A stretch of 64,000 nt of DNA from Adiantum capillus-veneris (GCA_014529385.2 CM043959.1:5670466-5734465); one strand, 5' to 3'. Positions 10,962 to 21,934 are shown, numbered from the stretch's first letter. Notes: generated by a model not told the origin, from the sequence alone. Made by a program: numbers and translations.

Positions 10962-12579
10962 ATGGATATCCTACCCGGAATGGCTGAGTCAGACAATGTC
11001 GATTGGGTACACCTAGCAGCAACTATAGATACATGGGGAGCTAGAGGAACAACCTGGGTAACACCAGATGGGGAAGAGATACCACACATTGCACCAGTAA
11101 ACATGTTAGGTGTAGCTCATGTAACATCCGATGATAAGAAAGAGGCACACCTACCTGAGAGTGAAACCGATGATTCCTCAAAGGCTTCTGTCCAATACAC
11201 ATCAGAAACGGAATCTCAGGGAGAAATGGATTCAGAACCTGAAGAAACATCGAGTGAACCAAGTATGGAAACTGAACACTCAAGGCCTAGTACGACCATC
11301 TATTGTAATTTATATGAGAGTGAAGAAGATACAAGCGAAGACCTATCAGGCGAGTCGAGTTCAAACATTTACCAAAATCAAAACCTTAACAAGAAACAAA
11401 GGTCATATAAGAGACGACGATATCGAGCAAATGTGAGAGCTAGGATAAACAAGGAAAAATCTATTGCAGAATGGCTTAGCTATCTAGGGGCATGTGATGC
11501 TCATCGAAAGCTAGTAGACAATTGGGGTGAACATCTCCAGAGTGTCATGTGGTGCAGCCCGCGACCCATTGACCTCGCTCAATTGGATGTTACAGAGCCG
11601 AAATTGAGTCGAACTATAAGAAGACGTCAAAACCGAGAGTTAGCTCAACAACAAAAGGAGGCAGAACTAAAAGAAAGGTCTCTGTCAGAACAAGAGCCTG
11701 CTGACTTACATACGGCTCCTGAACATTTTAAATCTTATACCACGGGGGAGCGAAAGGTTGTGTATGCCAAAGCCCAACGGATACCTACCAATGGAAGCAG
11801 TGGAGTCTATGATGGTCCAGCGGTAGTTAAAGAGATAGAATTAGCAGAACCAAGTGAGGAGTCTAAACCAGTCTTTATTGCTCAAGACCTTACCGAAACT
11901 GAAGAGGCTGTACTTAAGGAGCTCCTCAAGGAATACAAGGATATCTTTGCTTGTACATATCATGACATGAAGGGCGTTCCACCTTCTGTGGTGCAACATA
12001 CAATTCCCATGATCAACACTGCTAAACCCGTCCAGCAACGACCCTATGCAATGAATCCTAAGTACGCCAAAATTGTACAAGAGGAGATTGAAAAACTTAT
12101 CCAATGTGGATTCATATACCCTATTGAGCACTCAGAATGGGTTTCTCCAATAGTCATTGTGCCAAAAAAGAATGGGAAAGTAAGAGTGTGCGTGGACCTC
12201 AAGAAAGTTAATGCAGCTACTAGGAGAGATCATTATCCCTTGTCATATTCAGAACATGTGCTTGAAAGAGTTGCGGGCAAGGAAGCTTATAGCTTTTTAG
12301 ATGGGTACTCTGGTTACAATCAAATCACAATTGCATTAGAGGACCAAGCTAAAACTGCTTTTATCACAGAGTTTGGAGTGTTTGCATTTCGTGTTATGGA
12401 TTTTGGCTTAACAAATGCCCCGGCTACATTCTAACGATTAATAAACACTGCGTTTAAAGAATTTTTTAAGGGAGTTTTGTGAAGCTTTCCTAGACGACCT
12501 TTGTGTTTATTCTTCTTGGGAGAAGCATTTGTTATATCTATGAAAAATATTTGAAAGGTGCAGATTTTATCGCATCTCA
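10962..12579 (+). pseudogene. pol reverse transcriptase of the 13-kb element
   Basis: A long acidic and basic linker (Glu/Ser-rich, residues 60-230) precedes a typical Ty3 RT. Visible are the primer-grip/fingers part VSPIVIVPKKNGKVRVCVDL, the first catalytic Asp region AYSFLDGYSGYNQITIALED and FRVMDFGLTNAPATF. A TAA at 12432-12434 then interrupts. The palm box FLDDLCVY lies just downstream after a second stop/frameshift near 12480, so RT is broken at its catalytic core. The next ORF resumes with thumb residues in another frame. Confidence 0.85.
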
Positions 12580-14688
12580 TTGAACCCTTTCAAATGCCAA
12601 TTTTGGGTTAAGCATGGAGTCATTCTAGGGCATATAGTGTCCAAGAACGGGATATCCACAGATGAGAGTAATATTAAAGCCATTGCCGATTTGCCACCAC
12701 CTACGAACTATAAAGGAGTTCAAAGATTTATGGGCCATGTTGGTTATTATCGAAGGTTTATTTTAAACTTTACCGAGATAGCGCGTCCATTGTACAAGCT
12801 TCTTATCGAGTTTCACTGGACGGAAGAATGTCATCAATCTTATGAGTTATTAAAGAAGGCCCTAACAAGTGCTCCAATCCTGCGAACACCTGATTGGAAT
12901 GTACCTTTTCATGTGCATATTGATGCATCAAATTTTGCTATTGGGTGTGTTCTAACTCAACCAGGAGAACATAAATTGGACTACCCTATTAGCTTTGCAA
13001 GTCGCCAATTAAATGATGCCGAGATGAACTACACTACTACAGAGCACGAAGGTCTAGCTATGATTTACGCAGTAAAGAAATTTTGCTATTACCTTCTTGC
13101 TACCAAGTTTGTGTTTTATGTTGATCATCAAGCATTGCTATATTTGGTAAACAAGCCGTGTTCCACAGGTCGAATTACACGATGGTTGTTAATTCTTCTT
13201 GAGTTTGACTTCACCGTTGTTGTGAGGCCTGGGAGGAGACATGTCATGGCGGATCATTTATCTCGTATCCCTAATGGCGAAGCTCCTATGGGGGTTGATG
13301 ATGAATTGCCTGATACTCCTTTGTTCATTGTTGAGACAATGCCTGAATGGAGTGAAAAGATTGTTAACTTCTTAGTTAATGGTTTTCCACCCAAAGAGCT
13401 GCGAAAAGATATAGCTCGAAAATTAATCAAGGAATGCGAACCCTATTGCTTACTGGCTGGAACTCTCTATAAGAGAGGAAAAGATGATGTTCTTAGACGC
13501 TGTGCCCGCGAGGATGAGTATTTATATATACTACAAGAGGCGCACATGGGCGTAGCTGGTGGTCACTTTTCAGGAAAGTTGACTGCCCGAAAGATCTTAC
13601 AGTCAGGCTATTGGTGGCCCACTCTGTTTAAGGATGCATCACTTTTTGCAAAGGGATGTGATGAATGCCAACGCTTCAAGAAGCCACAAAGAAGTGATAG
13701 GATGCCTCTACATCCCATCAAGGTAACCCAACCATTTGAAAAGTGGGGCTTAGACTTTGTAGGACCGATTAGTCCGGCTACACGTAACACGCAATCACGA
13801 TATATCATTGTGGCTACCGACTATGTAACCAAATGGGCTGAAGCAAAAGCAACACGAAAGGTGGATGCAAAAATAACAGCTAAGTTCCTCTTTGAGAACA
13901 TTATCACACGTTTTGGATGTCCCTTTGAACTTGTGAGTGACAATGGAACTCATTTTAGAAATGAAGTAATAAAAGAACTCACATCAAACTTCATGATATC
14001 TCACCACAAGTCTACACCCTATTATCCCCAAGCAAATGGCCAAGCTGAGAGTACCAACAAAACTCTCATCTCCATTTTGACAAAGACAGTTGAGGCTCAT
14101 CGCACTGATTGGGACATAAAGCTTACATCAGCTTTATGGGCTTATCGTACTACGTATAAAGTTGCTATGAATTGCACACCGTTTAAGATGGTGTATGGCC
14201 AAGAAGCAGTTATGCCATGGGAGTTTGTCATTCCTAGTCTTCGAGTAGCTTCTCAAGAAGGTTGGGATGGTAACCCGTTAGTGGAGCGATTATATATCCT
14301 GGAAAGGCTAGATGAAGAGAGGCAATTAGCTGTGCGAAATGCTCTAGTGGAGAAGGATAGGAGAAAGAAGTGGTTTGATAGCCATTTAAAGGATAAAGAC
14401 ATCAAGGTTGGTGATAAAGTTCTTACGTACGGGGTACGTAGTGAAAAGAAGAAATTGAAATACGCTGGTAAGGGACCATATCGAGTGTGTGAAATTACCC
14501 CGCAAGGTACCATTCGTGTGGAGACTCTAGATGGAGTTGAAACCATTGGATTCCTTAATGGGAGTAAATTCAAAAGATATTATGATCCTCTAAGCCAGGA
14601 AGAGTTGCAAGCTATCCATCAAAAGAAGGCTGCCAAGGAACAAGCAGAGCTTATAAAAATCCAAGCAAGAGTTGAGGCTCGAGAATGA
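12580..14688 (+). CDS. RNase H plus integrase of the 13-kb element
   Basis: The 702-aa uninterrupted ORF starts in the RT thumb (NPFKCQFWVKHGVILGHIVS). It contains RNase H (VHIDASNFAIGCVLTQPG, TTEHEGLAMIYAVKKF, HVMADHLSRIPNG), then an integrase HHCC zinc finger (GGHFSGKLTARKILQSGYWW, CDECQRFKK). The DDE core follows with its three acids in WGLDFVGPIS, VSDNGTHFRNEV and PQANGQAESTNKTL, then a basic C-terminal domain. No second RNase H is seen, which fits Athila better than classical Tat. All catalytic acids of integrase are present. Confidence 0.9.
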   Translation: MNPFKCQFWVKHGVILGHIVSKNGISTDESNIKAIADLPPPTNYKGVQRFMGHVGYYRRFILNFTEIARPLYKLLIEFHWTEECHQSYELLKKALTSAPILRTPDWNVPFHVHIDASNFAIGCVLTQPGEHKLDYPISFASRQLNDAEMNYTTTEHEGLAMIYAVKKFCYYLLATKFVFYVDHQALLYLVNKPCSTGRITRWLLILLEFDFTVVVRPGRRHVMADHLSRIPNGEAPMGVDDELPDTPLFIVETMPEWSEKIVNFLVNGFPPKELRKDIARKLIKECEPYCLLAGTLYKRGKDDVLRRCAREDEYLYILQEAHMGVAGGHFSGKLTARKILQSGYWWPTLFKDASLFAKGCDECQRFKKPQRSDRMPLHPIKVTQPFEKWGLDFVGPISPATRNTQSRYIIVATDYVTKWAEAKATRKVDAKITAKFLFENIITRFGCPFELVSDNGTHFRNEVIKELTSNFMISHHKSTPYYPQANGQAESTNKTLISILTKTVEAHRTDWDIKLTSALWAYRTTYKVAMNCTPFKMVYGQEAVMPWEFVIPSLRVASQEGWDGNPLVERLYILERLDEERQLAVRNALVEKDRRKKWFDSHLKDKDIKVGDKVLTYGVRSEKKKLKYAGKGPYRVCEITPQGTIRVETLDGVETIGFLNGSKFKRYYDPLSQEELQAIHQKKAAKEQAELIKIQARVEARE

Positions 14689-14721
14689 CAACAACGTCTT
14701 AGACGCCAACGAGAGGCTAAT

Positions 14722-15516
14722 ATGGGAATCACGCAAGCATTTTTCGAGGACACAGATGACGACTCATTAGAATCTGAGCCACCTCTACGATACCCAATTG
14801 AGCTAAATAGCCCCTATGGGAAAGTACTATACAATGCCTTATTAGATACGGGAGCTAAACACAATTTGTTATCCTATGGAGTTTGGTGTCAATTAGGGAA
14901 ATCGACCCTATCCCCGAGTACGATGCAAGTCAAGGGCATTAATAAAAACAAAACTGCTATTCTTGGAGTCCTTCAGACCCCTGTTGTCTATGACAATGGA
15001 AGCATAGTGCAGAGGTTTCTAGTCATGCCCGCGGGAGCTATGGAAGGCAACGTAAACCTGGGACGCACGTGGATGTTGGCAACCAAATGCACTATTGATT
15101 GGGATACTGGTAGTGTCACGACGCGACCACAAACTCTTACCCCTATCATTCAAGCAAAGTCACCTACGTTGCAAACTCTAGCAAAGTTGAAGGATAGCCA
15201 ACATTCACAAGCCAAGGTGGTTAACTCGTCTTTGCCGGCTACCCATGAACCTAGCACTTCAACACTTGTAGTTGCAGCAAGCAGTAATATTGCAAGTACT
15301 CAACCTGCACGACCTAAGAGTACATATCAATGGGTCCCCAAGGCCTTACTTCCAACTACCTCAACCCTCCCATCCATTCCAAGATAAAATTTCCCCGGAA
15401 AACCAAGAGCGCGCCCTAGGAGAGTCAAGACCAAATCACGATGGATTCCAAAACAACTATTAGAAGCCCAAGGCTACTATGATGGAAATGAGCAAATTTG
15501 GGTACCTAAACGTTAG
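14722..15516 (+). CDS. Second retropepsin-like protein, downstream of integrase
   Basis: The 221-aa ORF (14722-15387) has NALLDTGAKHNLLSYGVW at about residues 40-57, a canonical Asp-Thr-Gly-Ala active-site box. About 70 residues later comes NVNLGRTWMLATKCTIDWDT, which matches the C-terminal LGR..W...IDW motif of retropepsins. It is followed by a Ser/Thr/Pro-rich tail with repeated W-hydrophobic-P-K motifs. One TAA at 15385-15387 separates it from 42 further in-frame codons ending in TAG at 15516. It lies 33 bases after the integrase stop. Athila-group elements usually carry an env-like ORF here, so a protease-like domain is unexpected. Confidence 0.7.
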
Positions 15517-15978
15517 ATGTGTCCTTCCCTATCGACAACAAACCCATATGAGTCAAACAGTGTAACGCTAAAGCCAATGGCAGACCGTGGGAAGGGAAAG
15601 ATCACAGAATTCTACACACCTAGTCCAGAGCTAGTTTGGGCTCCAAGGCAAAACCAATTTATTCCACCTAGATCAGGAAGGGGGGAGTTCCATGAAGCTT
15701 CTATCTCCTCATGTAATACATCCATAGAGGTAAAAGCTTCTACACAGCCTCCACCTACAATAGTGGACCTCCATGAAGCTACAAAGGAATCCACACCTTC
15801 CAGTGTTCAAGAATCACCTAATGAACCACTTCAAGTTCGATCGTGGGAGAGTACCTTACCACCCTTGCAACTCGACGAGGCACCTAAGGTAATAGAAAAC
15901 TACTGGCAAAAATCTTCACCTATAACAACTTGGAACAACTGGTTTCAAAGGGTGACAACATCTTTTCAAACGATATGA
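15517..15978 (+). CDS. Pro/Ser/Thr-rich ORF, function unknown
   Basis: The 153-codon ORF follows the second-retropepsin frame directly, after a stop. It is rich in Pro, Ser, Thr and Glu, without recognised domains. The segment LVWAPRQNQFIPPRSGRG recalls the W-x-P-K/R motifs of the preceding tail, so the two ORFs may once have been one. It contains a purine tract, AGGAAGGGGGGAG at 15675-15687, that copies the polypurine tract motif. Not recognised, and possibly the degenerate C-terminal part of the previous protein. Confidence 0.45.
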   Translation: MCPSLSTTNPYESNSVTLKPMADRGKGKITEFYTPSPELVWAPRQNQFIPPRSGRGEFHEASISSCNTSIEVKASTQPPPTIVDLHEATKESTPSSVQESPNEPLQVRSWESTLPPLQLDEAPKVIENYWQKSSPITTWNNWFQRVTTSFQTI

Positions 15979-15985
15979 TCTACCC

Positions 15986-15999
15986 AAGGAAGGGGGGAG
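15986..15999 (+). promoter_or_regulatory. Internal polypurine-tract-like sequence
   Basis: AAGGAAGGGGGGAG, followed by TGTTTG, resembles the authentic tract before the 3' LTR (AGGAAGGGGGGCA then TGTTAA at 18007-18024). It could act as an internal plus-strand priming site or be a duplicated copy. Confidence 0.45.
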
Positions 16000-16080
16000 T
16001 GTTTGTGGACATCCATTATTCACTTGCTTCCCTCTCAACCTTTCTCCCTGACCTCTTAATCTCCAATCTTAGGGAATGTA

Positions 16081-16089
16081 TATATAAAG
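16081..16089 (+). promoter_or_regulatory. Possible internal TATA box
   Basis: TATATAAAG lies 135 bases upstream of the ATG at 16224. It could drive the downstream ORF independently of the LTR. A splice acceptor next to the ATG offers another route. Confidence 0.35.
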
Positions 16090-16223
16090 CCTTATACTCA
16101 CAAAAAAAGATCAAAAAGTAAAAGAGCAAGAGCCATAACACAAATCATAAAAACAAATTATGCACAAGAACACGACCCTTGTAATATTTGCACTCTAACC
16201 ATCATCTATTTGTGTGTACAGAT

Positions 16224-16646
16224 ATGGCTAGTACGCTAGAGTCATCCACTCCTGCCTTGGGTGAGAGGTACCCTCGTTACTTTTCACAAATATTTCACAT
16301 GGTATTTCCAGTGCTTGCATGTGAATGGGATTTGATAGGTACGCTAGCATGTAAGAGGAATTTTGAGGAGTTAGAATGGCTGATACGTCTCTTGACCACG
16401 TCTGATCCATACTTAGTAGAGAGCATTTCTCCCATCGCACAAGCCTACCCTTTTGACCAAGATGACTATAGGCGTCTAGTGACCTTCTTAGTAAACATGG
16501 GCACCTATGATGAAGAAGAAAATTTACACGACTACACGGATGGCACATATGGTCTCATGGATGATGACTTTGTTTATCTCGACGACGAGGATAGGGGTTT
16601 AGCCTTAGGGTTTCCCCCCAACCTCTACAATATCCTATTCCCTTGA
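16224..16646 (+). CDS. 140-aa acidic accessory ORF of the 13-kb element, unknown function
   Basis: The ORF from the ATG at 16224 encodes 140 residues. The N-terminal half is hydrophobic and aromatic (YFSQIFHMVFPVLACEWDLI). The C-terminal third is strongly acidic (YDEEENLHDYTDGTYG, DDDFVYLDDEDRG). There is no clear signal peptide, coiled coil or known domain. A sequence with a CTAAC branch-like word and pyrimidine-rich run ending TGTGTACAG (to 16221) sits directly before the ATG, like a splice acceptor. An upstream TATA box is also present. Retroelement 3' genes are commonly expressed from spliced RNA, so an accessory role is plausible but inferred. Confidence 0.55.
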   Translation: MASTLESSTPALGERYPRYFSQIFHMVFPVLACEWDLIGTLACKRNFEELEWLIRLLTTSDPYLVESISPIAQAYPFDQDDYRRLVTFLVNMGTYDEEENLHDYTDGTYGLMDDDFVYLDDEDRGLALGFPPNLYNILFP

Positions 16647-18005
16647 CTCTCTAGGGGGAGTGCAAATAATTAGGTTAGGGTTCCTTATGTTTTTTGTTGT
16701 GTTCAATAAGTGTTGGTACCTTTTCCCACTAATGTGCCTCCTAGAGGTATTCCTTTTGTTTCCTAGTGTGTACAGGAGCGTGTTGCTATTAATAGGATTT
16801 GGACCTTAATGGAATCTTTATCTCGACTCACTCTTCAAATCAAGCGCGACCATCGACACAAACAGGTGTTTCTTGTCCATTAGCATTGCCCCTTATCTTT
16901 TTTGCATCTATGATTGTCTGCTTTAATTGTGATTGGTAGCCTAATATTCACCGCATTTGCTTAGTATCAAACATTTAACTCAATGTAATTTTTTGTCATA
17001 ATCACTTGTCTAGGTTTAAAAATCAAGCAGTCCGACTAAGCTAGTTTGACCAAGTTAGGTGTTAGAGATCTTCTCTTAATACCATGGGGAATGCCTTCCT
17101 AATAATTAATGGTTACTTAGGTTCTTAATCCGATTTAGGCAGCATTGTGTGAAATGTACTAGGGCTTTCTAGTGGGCTTGACCCTATTGACCTTTAGCTT
17201 AAGTATTATAAAGGGACTTTACTAGTGTGATGAACCTGGGGAGGTGTATCAGTGTTATATGACCCCCCAAAGTTACAAAATTAAAATGCTGAAAATGAAC
17301 AAACAAAAAATCAAAGTGCCACATTGTAAAATCTTAAGCTGGAAGAGAAATCTCAGCTTGATTTGGTACTTCACTCACATTTATTGCCTATGGTACTAGA
17401 GCCCTAGAGGTTCCCAGTGTGGGCGCTTTTTCTTGAAAAGCAAAAAACCCAAGGCATACAAAATAAGCACACACATCAAAATTGAATCACTGTGAAAAGA
17501 ATTTGGGGGGTCAATGAAAAAGTAATCAGTCAGGCGATGATTTCATGAGAAATTCCTTTTATCGTAGCTTAACTACAAGGTCCTCTAGGTATAGCCTCTA
17601 GTCAGCCCTCGAACATGAAATACTCAGCTCTCGCGATTAAACAACTTAATTAACCAGAGAAAATTAAGAATCTTACCCATGGTATTAATAGTCGATTTCT
17701 AGTGCCTTTCGACCGTTAAATTAGCGACCCCAGACTTGTTTAATTTTTTACCTTTACATCTGTTTATACATTTGATTACATTGCAATTTAATGCTTATTG
17801 CTAACAAATTGTTTAAAATTCTGTTACCAATCAATTGTCTGCCTAAAATTGCATATGCTTTTTAATTGCTTATGAGAATGCAATTACTGTGCAATGTTGT
17901 TTGATTTTGCAATGACTAATGAAGGCTAAGGACATTCATCTCAAATGCTCTTCCACCTCGACGAATGAGCTTCAACTCAATAGCTTCCGAGGATGGAATC
18001 TACAT
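16647..18005 (+). other. Non-coding 3' region of the 13-kb element
   Basis: About 1.36 kb lies between the accessory ORF and the polypurine tract. It is A/T-rich with no ORF of note. It contains a T/C-rich stretch, an A-rich stretch around 17290-17330 and ATTGC-type repeats at 17770-17910. No RNA gene is recognised. Confidence 0.6.
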
Positions 18006-18019
18006 CAGGAAGGGGGGCA
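18006..18019 (+). promoter_or_regulatory. Polypurine tract of the 13-kb element
   Basis: CAGGAAGGGGGGCA abuts the 3' LTR at 18020. It would prime plus-strand DNA synthesis. Confidence 0.75.
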
Positions 18020-18333
18020 TGTTAACCCTCACGGCTCACGGACACCCCATCACCTACGACGGACGTGTATTATGTATTTGGTAGAGTCAGGTACCGGGCT
18101 TGTCGAACCAATAGGAAAAGGGTAAGACTGATTGCCGATGAGAGGCGCACTCTAACTGGGACATTCAAGGGATTAGTTGGCTAAGCATGGGCGTCCAAGT
18201 GTGAATGGGGTGAGCTCATATAAAAGCCAACTAAACCTAAAATTCACACATTCTCTCATTTGTGCAATAGAAGAGTGCTCTTGCTCCATCTCCATCTCCA
18301 TCTTCTTCTCCTTCACCTCCTTGTGTGTGTGTG

Positions 18334-18422
<89 letters not shown>

Positions 18423-18656
18423 AATCGAGCATTGCGGCGGCACGACGGCGGTGAAGCGGTTGAGCGAGACAAAGCGGCATCTCCTTCTTCTTCGCGGCGA
18501 GGAATCCTCCACGGTAGCAGCATAGAGCGGTGAGTGACACACCATTGCCCTCTTTTGAGCTTACTAGTTAAGCTAGTTGTGTGTTTGGAGCCGTCTATGG
18601 CTCGCACACAGTGTCAGGCAAGTCCCTTGCTTTGACAGTGTGGCAAGAAGCGCACA
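18020..18656 (+). repeat. 3' LTR of the 13-kb element
   Basis: The 637-bp LTR is nearly identical to 5625-6229. The main difference is a longer (GA)n tract (about 18339-18420) and fewer GT units. The TATA box at 18219-18225 is retained. Few point differences outside the microsatellite suggest a relatively recent insertion. Confidence 0.9.
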
Positions 18657-21600
18657 ACCTTCAGTCCAAGAAGACATCAGCCAAATATGGGCCTGAAGTA
18701 AAGTGGTAAAGGACACACAAGAAGTGGCTCTAATCAGGAGAAAACATAGGGACTCACTTTATGAAGAAATGTCTATTCTTGAAGCCTCTCCCCCTAATGA
18801 GGGCATCCATAGTCGCATAGCTACTGCCTGCCAAAAACTTTGACATGAGGAGGACGTGATCATCAAGCACTCAACAGCCTTCTTTAGACAGTGGTGGGCT
18901 AGAAAAGTGGATCGTCCTACCAAAGAAATGTTCAAATCCCTGAGAAATAAGAATGTTGGAGAAAAAGTCCCCTTCTTCTCTTCCCCCATCCTTGTAACCT
19001 CCGACTCTCAAAATCTCAAGTTAGGAAGGAGCCACTTTTCTGCCCTCTTAAACACTCTCAAGAAGCTCCCTCTAGAAGCAGTCGAAGCCTAAATTGAAAC
19101 ACTCGCTTGCAGAGTCAAAATTATCCCTGCACAGGCCGCTTCCTCAGCAGAGTCTCCCCTATCTATCTCCGATGTCTTCTTAGCCATCGAGGGGTTGAAG
19201 CCACACAAGACTCCAGGGCTAGATGGTCTTTCAGCTAAATTATATCAATAGTTCAAAGAAGTGCTCTCTCCATTCCTTCTATTGGTATGGGAGGAATCAC
19301 TAGCCCATAAACATCTCCCTTGTTCCATAAACACTGGGGTCATCAAACTATTGCACAAGAGAGGAGTCAAGGCAGATCTCTCCAATTGGAGACTCTTAAC
19401 CATGCTCAACACTGCATACAAGATTTTTGCCAAGGCAGTTGCCAACCGAATAAATGTCCTCCTGATGAAATGGATCTCAGCTGAGCAAAAAGGGTTCATC
19501 AAAGGCAGGAAGATTATGGAGGTTGTTATTGCATTATGGGAGGGCTTCAAACATGCTACAGATTCGGGACAAGACTTCATCTTTGTCAAAATTGACTTTG
19601 ACAAAGCATACGATCGATTGGAGTGGTCCTTTATCTTAAGGTGCTTGGAAGCAATGGGTTTCGGCAAGATGATGGTCCTCTTTGTTCAAACTCTTCTTGG
19701 TAATGCAAGAGCTAGGGTGTCTCTAAATGGAAGTTTTTCGGGAGTATTTGATCTGGCTAGATCAGTCCGACAAGGCTGTCCACTCTCCCTTTATTATTTG
19801 ATGTTGCTACAGATTCCTTAAACTACTTGGTTAAAGATAGGATGAGCAAGGGGCTCATTAAAGGTATCACTCTCCCTAGTACTCTGGACTAGTAATGCTT
19901 GTCTCAATTCGCCGATGACACGAATGCTTTGCTGGCTAACGATGAATCTTCAATTTCTGAATTTTGGAATGTTATGAAGATTTTCAGTCTGGCTTTAGGT
20001 TCTCAAGTTAATCACAACAAGACAGGTGTCTTCTCAACTCAAACTCTACCTGGGTGGCTGGATAATATAGGGTGCAAAATATTGAAAGAAGGGGAGATAT
20101 TCAGGCTCCTTGGAGTCCCCATGGGATTTGGTGTCTCACTCAAAATCAGGTGGGATTGGTTTTGCAACAAGTTCCAAGCCAAGTTGAATAGATGGATAGG
20201 ATTCCAACATTCTTTGGTTGGAAGGGTGGTTGTCATCAACCAATTTCTCAATGCCTATGTCATGTTTTTGTTTGTTTTTTGGAAGCCCACCGACTGTCAT
20301 CTGCTAAGGATATCCAAAAGTTGTAGGAATTTTTATGGGCGGGTGACACTTTGTTCGCAAGAATGCTAGGTTGCATGGAATGTGTGCACTCTTCCTAAGC
20401 ACAAAGGAGGGTTGGGCATCCAAGACCTCAAACTAATGGCTGATAAGATGGGGGTCAAATTATTGGTGACAGCTCTCCAGCAATCGGACGAAGAATGGGG
20501 AAGACTTTTACTCAGGAAGACCAAACAATTCAGGTTAGAAGATGCCAAAGGATGGTCTCATCTACCCCTCTCTGTCATTTTTTGTTGGGTGAAAACAGAG
20601 TCCTCCCAGTCGGTTCTGACTTGCTCAGAACTATATTCCAGGCTTGAAACAGGCATATGAGCAAGCTTGCTCTTAACTCTCTGTCCCAACACAGATACTC
20701 ACTTCCCCCCCATGATTCCATCTGGTGGCCTTGCATGGAACTTCCCTCAGTCAATCAGCAGGAACAGAAGAAAGCTCTTACCCTTCACAAAAAAGGTTTA
20801 AAGACTTGGTCTCAACTTTAAGATACCGAGTCTTGGGATTGGCTTTCTAACACTGCCTTGTCTCTCAAGTATAGAGTCCAACCATGGGATTTCCAGTTAA
20901 CCCGTTCTAGGATTAACTTATTCTGAACTGAACTCACTTGGACCCTTCAAACACCTTCTCCCCTTGATCTTAGAGCTTTTATTTGGCCAGACATGTTCAA
21001 ATTACAGAATCCATCTTGGAATTTCCCCCCCATGAATTCTTCTCTTCATTTAAGCCTTAACAAGCAGCGGCAAGTCAACTACTCCCCCAAACAATGGGAT
21101 TTCAAGTTCATGAATATTTGGTCTTCTGCTATAGAACCGAAGAAATCTGTCCTTCTTCGGCTTCTACTGCATAAGGCTACATGGACTGGCAAGATAATGC
21201 TCCAAGATAATTTAGGAACAGGTCTTTGTTGCAGATGTTATAAAGATGTAGAGTACATGGGCCATCTATTTGTAGCCTATCCCTCTAATAAAAGATTACT
21301 CGCCCCATTGGCAAAGTCTCTAGGTTTTGCTCCATCATGGAAACAACTGATTCTAGGTAATTATGTGGGGATCATTAGTCTCTGTTGGAACAAAGCAAGG
21401 GTAGAATTTCTCTGGATGATTTGGCGGCTGCATAACTGTACTTTGTTTGAAGATTCTTACTAGACTCCTACACTGAAAACCCTTTTCTCATCTCTTAATG
21501 TGTAGGACATGAAGATTGCTAATGATCAAGTGACCCTCTACAGAATGAAGAAGGATATTCTAAAGGATTCCCAGTACTTAAATAATCAGCTCAAGGCGGG

Positions 21601-21763
21601 TCCCTCAAGTGGAATCCAATTTGAAGACAAAGAGCTCACCAGGGACGAGTGGGATAAGAAACTGGACATCAAGATAGCCCATCTAGAGTCATAGATCCAA
21701 GATGGTAACTTTTACTTGGAAAGGCTTCAAGCAGAGATTGATGAGGTGGATGGTTAGGCTATT
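18657..21763 (+). pseudogene. LINE ORF2: reverse transcriptase and C-terminal region
   Basis: After the retrotransposon the LINE frame resumes. Conserved L1 RT blocks are visible: LSNWRLLTMLNTAYKIFAKA, EQKGFIKGRKIMEV, VKIDFDKAYDRLEWSF (catalytic Asp), RQGCPLS and, after a frameshift near 19800, the catalytic box QFADDTNALLAND at 19902-19940. The thumb (GRVVVINQFLNAYVMF), the motif HKGGLGIQDL and a zf-RVT-like region (LLRLLLHKATWTGKIMLQ, then CCRCYKDVEYMGHLF) follow to 21463. A charged C-terminal segment lies at 21509-21694. Numerous stops and frameshifts make it a pseudogene. Confidence 0.85.
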
Positions 21764-21934
21764 GGTCATCGAACTTAATCTCTTTTTGGTTAATTGTAAT
21801 CAGGATCCAAAGGACGTATGGTATAATGTTTATGTGCTAGGCCTGATAGGATGGCCGTATGTATCTTTTTTGCTTGTCTAATACAATCTCTCTGCGCTTA
21901 TGATATAAATATATATAAATTTGAAGTTCACCCT

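Larger units (their letters stand above)
5625..18656 (+). mobile_element. Athila/Tat-like Ty3 retrotransposon, near full length, with extra 3' genes
   Basis: Two LTRs (5625-6229 and 18020-18656), starting TGTTAACCCTCAC and ending GCGCACA, flank an 11.8-kb interior. The element is bordered by the 5-bp duplication ACCTT (5620-5624 and 18657-18661). The primer site matches the Asp-tRNA 3' end used by the Athila/Tat group. Order is gag, protease, RT, RNase H, integrase, then a long 3' region with three extra ORFs. LTR length differs mainly by the (GA)n tract. Several stops and frameshifts in gag and RT suggest it is inactive, while the RNase H-integrase ORF is intact. Confidence 0.92.
4893..21921 (+). 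mobile_element. L1-type LINE, split by the 5625-18656 element
   Basis: The element is bounded by a 13-bp direct repeat TGAAGTTCACCCT (4880-4892 and 21922-21934). Removing it restores the LTR of the host element. It has an endonuclease-like stretch (5312-5624), then, after the nested 13-kb insertion, a reverse transcriptase with FADD, a C-terminal cysteine/histidine region and an A/T-rich end (about 21900-21921). Without the nested element it is about 4.0 kb, shorter than a full plant L1, so it is 5'-truncated. It begins with a (GA)n-rich stretch at 4893-4940. Confidence 0.8.
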
